Positions 25,273 to 34,400 of a DNA stretch of 64,000 nucleotides are shown here, in pieces. The DNA comes from Rhizophagus irregularis. Taxonomy: Eukaryota; Glomeromycota; Glomeromycetes; Glomerales; Glomeraceae. Numbering within the stretch: position 1 is the first letter of the stretch; each line of letters starts with the position of its first letter. The stretch spans positions 930,001 to 994,000 of the forward strand of contig NC_089443.1 in the NCBI RefSeq assembly GCF_026210795.1. Reading direction: 5' to 3'. A program made the translations under genes and the position numbers. A model generated the notes under the pieces. The model worked only from the letters and a program-made list of their open reading frames with translations. It ran no database searches and was not told where the DNA came from.

Positions 25273-27024
25273 TGACATCAAAATTAGTTATCTGGCGACT
25301 ATGAAAATTTTTTTTGAAACATTGAAACAGAATCTGGTATGATGTTTTATTTATTCCGGAGAAGATCTAAATGTCAAAGAAATTCATGCTCATTCAAATA
25401 TTTTATGTACCTAGGTCTCGATCTTTTCGTTCTACATTTTCTAATGAATGGACTGAGAAAGAAAGTGAAAAGACTGTATAACAAAATTTATTATTTTCAG
25501 ATTCTAACTACAATTTATGTTATGTTTATTTGGAAATATTGAATTATAGAATTTACAAAGTCATGATGTACTATTAAAATTATTGATAGCAGTTGATGAG
25601 ATTAAAGAGTTTTTGATCAAGCATCAAACTGAATTTTTGCGTCAAGATCCAACTGCAATTCTTGAGACTATTTATCAATATGAAACATTTGAAAATTTTA
25701 TCAATATAAAAGCCCCTTTAATAGAATAATTATTAAAAGGAGAAGATTTGACTATGAATGAAATTGAAAGAAGAATTTCCACCTAATCATAGAAAACTAG
25801 TATATAAATTATTGAAATGGCGTTTTGCTCAATAAAATGTACAGAATTATCCAACATGATGGAATAAAGATGATATTACAAATATTGAAAGTGTATTATA
25901 CTAATTCATTCCTTTAATTCGATTTTATGATATTGAACCCACTGATTTTCCTTCATGAAGTTATTGCTACATGGAATTTTACAAGATTTATTCATGACCT
26001 TTTTGAATATAGTGTTCTGAAAGGGCCGAATTGGGTCAGGTTTGAGGATATATTCGAACTCGACCCGACTATAAAAATCAACCCGCACAAATACTTGGGT
26101 TAATATTTATATAACCCGACCTCTGACCCGACCCGTTATAGTTTAACCCTCGGATGACCCGGGTCAAATAAAATTTTTAACAAATTTGTTCATGATTGCA
26201 AGACAATAATAATGTATGTCGCACAACTTTTACAAAAAACGATTTTGATAAGTTTTATTTAAATTTTTATTATAAAATTATAAAATACAAACTCATACAA
26301 GTACAAATTGTATTTGTTTTGAGATTGCTTCTTTTTACTGCTGTTACTGCTGTTATCAAATCAGCTCCACCGGAAAAGATCCGTTCTATTGGCAAAATCA
26401 TTTAATTAGTTAATATTTAGCAATATTAAAAATAGCTAAATTATTTTTTACACAGTAGAGCATCTTTGATTTCAAGGATTTTTAAATATTACCAAAAACA
26501 TGATCTAAGAATATACCATGTTTTCTCGTTTTATACACAAGACTCATAACGTGGACATATTACTCTAAAATATCTTAAATATCTTATTAAAACCCGGGAC
26601 AACCTGGGTCAAGCAAAGGCATGACCCTGACCCGACGAGTCGGGTTGAATACAGGACTTGTGTCAAATAATGATGAACCCGATTCGGATTTTAAACACGA
26701 GTCGGGTCAAATGACCCGGGTTTGGCCCGACCCTTTCGGAACACTAAGAATATCAAACAGTTCCTACATAAAGTTAATTTACCACCTTAAAGTAAGATTA
26801 AACCTTGATTGAATCGAATCATACTCCACATTTTACTTCGTGGATTGATTGCTTGGAGAGATTCTTCAATTATCGTTATGATAGAAAAAATAATCCTTAT
26901 GAAGTCAGGATGGAATGGACCAACTATGAGTAATTTATACCGTTTTATTAATATCGGATATGGAGACATTTATGCTAAAATAAGGATTCCAGAAAAATTC
27001 GAAGATTATGAAGTATTTCTATAA
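25273..27024 (+). pseudogene. Second BTB/BACK(/TLDc) relic, interrupted by a hAT element
   Basis: It starts near an ATG at 25273. BTB text YSGEDLNVKEIHAHSNILC appears near 25350, followed by SRSFRSTFSNEWTEKE in another frame. BACK text follows: LLKLLIAVDEIKEFLIKHQ, EFLRQDPTAILETIYQYE near 25650, then WNKDDITNIESVLY and FIPLIRFYDIEPTDF near 25910. The hAT insertion occupies 26011-26745. Beyond it, FTSWIDCLERFFNYRYDR and LYRFINIGYGD look like the start of a TLDc-type domain. Frames shift and stops occur, so it is dead. The hAT insertion lies within the coding relic. Confidence 0.55.
26011..26745 (-). mobile_element. hAT element relic, 735 bp, in the BTB pseudogene
   Basis: Inverted ends AGTGTTCTGAAAGGGCCG at the left and, complemented, AGTGTTCCGAAAGGGTCG at the right, with repeated CGGGTC/GACCCG blocks inside. 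Flanks TTGAATAT and AAGAATAT match at 6 of 8 positions, as expected of an old 8-bp hAT target duplication. On the minus strand at about 26401-26275 a frame reads LPIERIFSGGADLITA and later NLKTNTICTCMSLYF. This is the signature of the hAT C-terminal dimerisation domain (compare P.SERVFS.GG.LI...R..L). The rest of the transposase is gone. Confidence 0.75.
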
Positions 27025-28632
27025 TTAAAAAGTATTCATCTTCATTATTATTTAAAAAGCGTAGTCTTCTAAAAATTGTTTCATTATCAATAATTTTTGT
27101 GTATCCTAAGCAATACAACTTTAAGCAAATATTTTAAAATATGAATGATAAAAGTGTACGTGATGACTTACGACGGATGATCGTGTAACTATAGATTTTA
27201 TAATGGGAACTAGAAATCATCCATTAAAAACTTATAATCCTGTAAGACGAGAGAAATCAATACATTATTTATTAATTCGTAGACAAGATGCTGAAATTCT
27301 TTCTAAAGCATTACTTAACTATTATACAGAAAATCATATTTTGTGTAACAAGAAATACGAAAACAATGTGTTATTTGGATATTTTGTAGAAATAAAATAC
27401 TAAGGGTCATAAACATAATAACAGATAATGAATGTTCATGATTTATTGTGAATTTTATGAATCATTTTAATTTTAGTAGTATAAATTAAAGTTACTTATT
27501 AAATTTCATATAGTAATTTGTTAATGAAACTGGCGCAGAATTTACTTACGTCACTATTTCGGGCGAAATTATTGTAATTCCGATTGAAGTTATAATGTTG
27601 ACCCAAATTTAGTTAGCAGTCTTTTCAGTTTAATCTGAGATTCTTCATTATACTATGTTAATCTCTTGTTTTGATTATTTTGGTAAGTAACCTTTGATTG
27701 ACATCCAAATTTAGTGATTAATAAGTAATTTATTTTATTGTATAGCAGATGGTACTGCATACTATGATCCATACGCATGTTAACTGTTAAAGCCAGTTAA
27801 AAAAATTATTAGCAGCTTTTAGTAAGTCAGTTAATTGATCTATTCGAAAATAATAAATAATATTGTTATACAAACGCTTGAATATAATAAATATATTTTA
27901 GCATGTGTATTGTATTTTATTGACAGATTAGTTTATAAATGAATACTCTACGCCAAACATTTTTCCATGATGTTCTAAATTACGTGTATTTGTAATTTTC
28001 AAAACAAGTCGTAAATTGTCCTTTTTATCAAAGGTTTTAAGGTATAATTTTATATTTATTTTGGTTAGATTTTACTAAAAGTTTTGATATTAAAAAATCA
28101 AAATCTCATTTACATACGAATTTCGTAGAAAATCTTACAAAGGATCAATTATTATAATAATGCCAAATCGATTTGTAAATGAAAGTTAGTTGATCAACAC
28201 GGGGGAAATTTACATTTAATTACGCATCATAAAATTTCCAAAAACGCGTTATAATGGTCCAATTTATAATAACAAATCATTTAACCAAAAAAAAGGAGGT
28301 TTATTTGAAGTCAAAATGTTCTCAATTATATGATTCTTTATTAAATTTCTCATTAGTTTCATAATATTAACTATTCGTAAGGCAGAAATATTTATTGATA
28401 ATATGCCAAATTAGATTGTAAATGAGTTCAGAAATTTAATAATCGAATGTCAAGAGAATTTGATTGTAAATGGGTTTTAGAAATTTAATAATAAAATTTC
28501 ACTTATTTATACCCCCTCATATTTCCCTGATTCGTACCTAAAACTCTGTATTCGTTTCAGAATATACCCTTTACTAATTCAAAAGTAACAAAAATATCCA
28601 AAAAGTAATATCGATTTTTTACAATTCATAAG
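27025..28632. other. Intergenic DNA with a small degenerate duplication
   Basis: An ATG-started frame at 27203-27403 (66 codons, MGTRNHPLKTYNPVRR...) has no recognisable motif and is left as uncertain. Near 28413-28492 the block GATTGTAAATGGGTTTTAG with its following AAATTTAATAAT is duplicated imperfectly. Nothing else is supported. Confidence 0.4.
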
Positions 28633-28998
28633 ATGTCTGGTCCAAGCAGCAATTGTTCATTTGACTTTGATGGTTCATCTGCACGTGCAAAGTTTGATAC
28701 TTCGTTACTTAACTTACGTGATGAAAATGTAAATTTTAAGTTGTTTAGCACCTCAGCGGAAACGAAAGCTGGATTAACCGGTCTTGGGATGAAGGCAGGT
28801 GTTAATTTGGCAGAAGTTGAAACTTCTGATGGTATTAAAGCAAAGGTTGGGCTTAATTTTGATTCAGGTACATCAATTAGCAGCGATGGTGTAGAAACTA
28901 AGGTTGGAGGTTTAGGTGTTAAAGTCGGAAAAGTAACAGGTGTCAGCACACCTTTTGGAGAGGTTGAAATCGATTTTGGAAAATTTCTTGGTTTATAA
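28633..28998 (+). CDS. Unrecognised 121-aa glycine/valine-patterned protein
   Basis: A clean single-exon frame from ATG 28633 to TAA 28996. The N-terminus is MSGPSSNCSFDFDGSSARAK. From residue 50 onward the sequence alternates small, charged and hydrophobic residues in short glycine-rich strands: GLTGLGMKAGVNLAE, GIKAKVGLNFDSG, VGGLGVKVGKVTGVSTPFG, EVEIDFGKF. This suggests a repetitive beta structure. No signal peptide or membrane helix is seen. Base composition is more balanced than its flanks and no stop interrupts it, arguing for a real gene. An AATAAA-type signal (TAAATAAAGTTATTT) lies near 29145. I do not recognise the family well enough to give a function. Confidence 0.65.
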   Translation: MSGPSSNCSFDFDGSSARAKFDTSLLNLRDENVNFKLFSTSAETKAGLTGLGMKAGVNLAEVETSDGIKAKVGLNFDSGTSISSDGVETKVGGLGVKVGKVTGVSTPFGEVEIDFGKFLGL

Positions 28999-30245
28999 TT
29001 GTCCACATTTTAAACTGATCAATAGATAATAATTTATCTCGATATTTCTATTTATTTCGTGATATCTTCAATTATTTGATAACAGCGTTAAATTCTATCA
29101 ATATAAACATAGTATAGTTCTTTCATATTTGTATTTTGTTTTATAAATAAAGTTATTTACTTATTATTATATTGTGATTTAAACATTTGTAAATTGTGAT
29201 TTATAAGAAAAGTCATCACATATATTTTACTATTTGATTTTAAGTGAAGTGTAGTTCAGATTTTTACTTTTACATAAATTCACTCTTTGATTGTTTGTGA
29301 GATGAAGAAATAAAGCACAAATTATTGTGAATCAATTCAAAGCCAATAGTAAAACTTTAAAGTTATACTCCATTATGTTCATCTCTTTATTTTGGCCTAT
29401 AGATAATGTGATCAAACAAATTTGATTGAACCCGTCGTTGACACATGATTACATTTAAATACTTGTAAAAAAAAATTTGCAAACGTATTTAGGTTTAAAC
29501 AATAAGACCATAAGACCATAAATATTTTTTATAATAATAATACTAATTACTTTGTTATTATTTATTTATTATATTAACATAATAATTTCATTATTTTATT
29601 TTTATAAATAAAGCCATACTCTCAGTAAAAGTTCTACCTGTTAACTATTGTATCAAATACTTTTTTTAATGTAAAGTACATATAAAAATTATTAGATGAT
29701 TAACTTGTTAAATCACTAGTTCTGAATAATTTAGTTTTATTAATAAAAACATAAATGTAACTAGTTGTTGCTCTTCATGTTTTCAACGATATTATCAGTT
29801 ATAAATATTATTATAATTTTTCTTGTAAAGAAATTTACTCATTAATTCCTATATAAATATTTTTTAGGTACTTTTCTGTTGAATAACTTTTAAGAATGGA
29901 GATTTTAAACATTATTATGAAAATTCTAAAATATGATCTAACTGAAATTGTTTTATCACAAAAACTTTTAGTAGTGTACTAGTATTGATTAATAAATACG
30001 AGGTTATAAATAAACCAAATTAGTAATTGCTTGTTAAAAATGAAAAATCATAAACTTCCGGAATATATACGTTATACCTCAGGTGTCGCTTTGCGTCAGT
30101 TGATAGCTGACATGCGTCAGATGTAGATTGATACCTGACGCTCGTCACTTGTCACATAAAACTAAGGTAAATTTTCCAGTCTTAATAACTTTGCAGAAAC
30201 TTTTAAAATCGAAACCATATCGTAACTATATCAAAACTTTATCAT
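28999..30245. other. Intergenic DNA
   Basis: 3' flank of the 121-aa gene, including a likely polyadenylation signal near 29145, followed by about 1 kb of AT-rich DNA with no supported gene or repeat. Confidence 0.45.
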
Positions 30246-30846
30246 AGTGCTCCGCAAAATTCGGGTCTAACCCGGATAATTCAACCTGAGTGAATTTTAA
30301 ATCGGGTCGGTATTAACAATTTTAATAACCCGTGACCCGCATGACCCAACCCGTCAGGTCGGGTCATTCATTTCCTTGACTCGAGTTTTGACCTGAATTA
30401 GACCCGAATGTCCATTAAAATCACTGATCTTATATTGATTATGCGTTAACATTGATTACGTTTATATAATTTTGTTAGACGAATGAGGTAGTATATCCTC
30501 ACTTAGCGAAAATGGCTAATGTATATGAATTATTATTATTAATTATTAACATTACATTAACTAATAAGTTGATTTTGATGATTAATAAAGCAACTAGCAT
30601 TCGAGTATTTTCTGGTGGAACCGATTTGATAGCTGCAAAAATATGTAGTCTTAAAGCAGATACACGTGATTTAATAAAGTTTCTAATTTTTAATCTGGCC
30701 AACTTTTTTGATTTTGGCCTACATGTGTTTAAAGTCTTGGCAGACATAAAATATAGTCAAATTTCTGTTAAAGCAAGTGATACAATTTCGATTTTATAGT
30801 TCAAATATAAAGCAAGTAATAGTGCAATGAAACTCTAGCCGGCACT
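30246..30846 (+). mobile_element. Second hAT relic with dimerisation-domain remnant
   Basis: The left end AGTGCTCCGCAAAATTCGGG resembles the end of the element at 26011, and the same CGGGTC/GACCCG blocks follow (30260-30370). The right end near 30846 (CCGGCACT) is only weakly complementary. On the plus strand at about 30590-30690 a frame reads KATSIRVFSGGTDLIAAK then ICSLKADTRDLIKFL. This is clearly the hAT C-terminal dimerisation motif and homologous to the minus-strand remnant in 26011-26745. No target duplication was found. Confidence 0.6.
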
Positions 30847-31118
30847 ATCTAAAAAAGTAAAGATCTACATAATTTTTTTTTTTTTACTACGCAAACCTTT
30901 TTATGTATTTTTCGGGATCCTTTCATACTCATACAAGGAAATTAATTAAAATAAAAGAATAGAAATATAGAATCTAAATAATTATATTATCTGTTATTAT
31001 CTTTTTCTCTATATTTTTGTTATGCAACAATGATTGACACACATTTCGAATATTTCCAGATGTGCAAAATTTGTTTAGTACAAATAAATTATTTGTACTA
31101 ACCAAATTTTGCCACAAT

Positions 31119-31293
31119 GTGCACATGTGCACATTTTAATTTTTATGTGCACAATTTTTAAAATTTAATGTGCACTATTGTGCACAAAATTTCTCAAAGA
31201 AAATATTAATAAAATTAATAAAAATGTGCACTATTATGCACAAAAATCTTTTGATTGTGCACAAAAAAAAATGCTTTATGTGCACATGTGCAC
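31119..31293. promoter_or_regulatory. Cluster of nine GTGCAC palindromes upstream of the microexon kinase
   Basis: GTGCAC occurs at 31119, 31127, 31147, 31170, 31180, 31226, 31257, 31280 and 31288, nine times in 175 bp of otherwise AT-only DNA. The outermost copies are doublets spaced 8 bp (GTGCACATGTGCAC), giving a roughly symmetric cluster. It ends 150 bp before the ATG at 31444. A multi-site promoter element or a small palindromic insertion are both possible. Confidence 0.5.
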
Positions 31294-31443
31294 ATATAAT
31301 TTTTTTTTAGATTTTATAAACTGAGTACAATGCTTGTACTTGTGATCAATATTTTGCATATAATGCATTTTGCATAAATATTATAAATAAAAAGAAAAAA
31401 ATTATTACTTTTATCTTTTCTGGTTAGAAAGAATATAGTAATA

Positions 31444-34400
31444 ATGGCTCACAGCAATGATAAAGGTATAAATCATATATAGCAAAAACATTTATTAATA
31501 CAATTAGAATTCTAAAATTTTTAAACAAATTTGCAATATAAAAAAAACTAGTTTCCGATTGTTTTGAAGAAAGTGGCATTGGAGAATTTGAGGAAAGTGG
31601 CACTGAAAAATTTAAATTTAGTATTGAGGAAGAATTTGAAGAAAGTATTATTCAGGAATTTAAAGGATGTAGTATCAAGGAGTCTAAAGGTATATCAAAC
31701 AAGCTGAAATATTAAATTTTTATTTGTAAATAATTAACTGCTATCTATAATTATGCCTTATGTAATATGCAAATATAATTTAAACTGACTATATTATGTA
31801 AAATTATATAGCTCGTAAGTTAATAAGTTATTTTATCATGGAATTTCCTATTAATTTTGTTATATTATATGTACTAAATATTTCATTTAATGATTAATAA
31901 TACTATAGTTAGTAAGTTATCAGTTATTTAAATCTTTAGTTTTTTACTTTACTTATTTTACATAATATTCAGATAACTAAATTCTTTGTTTAAATAACTT
32001 CTAAATAATTGATTATATTGCAGATGGTAAGTTACAATATATATTATATTTATTTGTTTAATATATAGTATAATTCAACTAATTATATTCTATAAATAAC
32101 TAGATTGTAAGTGATTTAATTTGCAATAAATACTTCTGTTTATATCTATATCCAACTAATTAATATTAATAACACTACAGGGTGTAAGTAATATCTATGC
32201 TACTATTATTTGTATAATTTAAGCTAATAAATCTTTATTTAAAAAATTATTTTTTTTAGTTGGTAAGTTATAAATTATTTATTTAATTATATTATTACTT
32301 ATTTATATAATATTTACATATAATTTAAACTAAATTCTTTATTTAAAAATCATTAATAACATAGAGCGTAAGTTATTTATTTAATTCTATTATTACTTAT
32401 TTTATATAATAATTTAAACTAACTAAATTTTTTATTAAAAAATCATTTAATAATATAGTGCGTAAGTCATTTATTTAATTCTATTATTAGTTATTTATAT
32501 AATATTTAAATATAATTTAAATGAACTAAATTCTTTATTTAAAAACTTATTTTGTAATTTTTTTAGCTGGTATGTTATAAATTATTTAATTATATTATTA
32601 CTTATTTATATAATATTTAAATATAATTTAAACTAACTAAATTCTTTATTTAAAAATTATTTAATAATATAGAGCGTAAGTTATTTATTTAATTCTATTA
32701 TTACTTATTTATATAATAATTTAAACTAACTAAATTCTTTACTAATAAATTATTTAATAATATAGTGCGTAAGTTATATTTATTTAATTCTATTATTACT
32801 TATTTATATAATATTTGCATAATTTAAACTAACTAAATTCTTTATTTAAAAAATTATTTAATAATATAGTGCGTAAGTTATTTATTTAATTCTATAATTA
32901 CTTATTTACATAATATTTGCATAATTTAAACTAACTAAATTCTTTATTTAAAAAATTATTTAATAATATTATAAGAGTGTAAGTTATTTATTTAATTCTA
33001 TTATTACTTATTTATATAATAATTTAAAACTAACTAAATTTAAAAAATTATTTAATAATATAGGGAGTAAGTTGTTTATTTAATTCTATTATTACTTACT
33101 TATATAATATTTACATATAATTTAAACTAACTAAATTCTTTATTTAAAAAATTATTTATAATTTCTCTAGTTGGTAAGTTATAAGTTATTTATTTAATTC
33201 TATTATTAGTTTATTACTTATTTGTATAATATTTACATATAATTTAAACTAACTAAATTCTATATTTTAAAAATTATTTAATAATATAGGGAGTAAGTTA
33301 TTTATTTAATTCTATTATTACTTATTTATATAATATATACATATAATTTAAACTAACTAAATTCTTTATTTTAAAAATTATTTAATAATATAGGGAGTAA
33401 GTTATTTATTTAATTCTATTTTTACTAATGAATATGTATAATTTAAACTAAATAAATTCTTTATTTTAAAAATTATTTAATAATATAGCTTGCAAGTTAT
33501 TTATTTAATTACTTACTTATATAATATTTAAATATAATTTAAACTAACTAAACTAACTAAATTTAAAAAATAATTTTGTAATTTTTTAGTTAGTAAGTTA
33601 TAAGTTATTTATTTAATTAATTACTTATTTATATAATATTTAAATATAATTTAAACTAACTAAATTCAAATTATTTTGTAATTTCTTTAGTTGGTAAGTT
33701 ATAAATTATTTATTTAATTCTATTATTACCTATTTATATAATATTTAAATATAACTAAATTCTTTATTTAAAAAATTATTTAATAATATAGGGAGTAAGT
33801 TGTTTATTTAATTCTATTACTATTACTTATTTATATAATAATCACATATAATTTAAACTAACTAATTTCTTTATCAATAAATTATTTAATAATTTAGGGA
33901 GTAAGTTATTTATTTAATTCTATTATTACTTGTTTATACAATATTTACATATAATTTAAACTAACTAAATTCTTTTATTTAATAAATTATTTGATAATAT
34001 AGAGCGTAAGTTATTTATTTTATTCTATTACTTATTTATATAATATTTACATATAATATAAACTAACTAATTTCTTTATTTAAAAAATACTTAATGATAT
34101 AGAACGTAATTTATTTATTTAATTCTATTATTACTTATTTTATATAACATTCACATCTGACTAAATTTTTTATTTATAAAATTATTTAATAATATAGGGA
34201 GTAAGTTATTTATTTAATTCTATTATTACTTAATTGTATTTGCATATTATTTAAACTAACTAAATTCTTTATTTAAAAATTATTTAATAATAGAGAGTAA
34301 GTTATTCACTTAATTCTATTATTATTTATTTATATAATATTTACATATAATTTAAACTACTAAATTTTTTATTTAAAAAATTATTTAAATAATGTAGAGA

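Noticed and set aside
28626-29006. Antisense 126-aa open frame opposite the 121-aa gene
   Set aside because: Threonine/proline/serine-rich composition mirrors the plus-strand codons. The plus-strand frame has a better start context and a coherent protein pattern.
31434-31466. Alternative that the kinase starts within exon 36462 and the upstream exons are unrelated
   Set aside because: No ATG in frame precedes the glycine loop in that exon, and the phases agree with the upstream exons via the array. It remains possible and is given as the refuting result.
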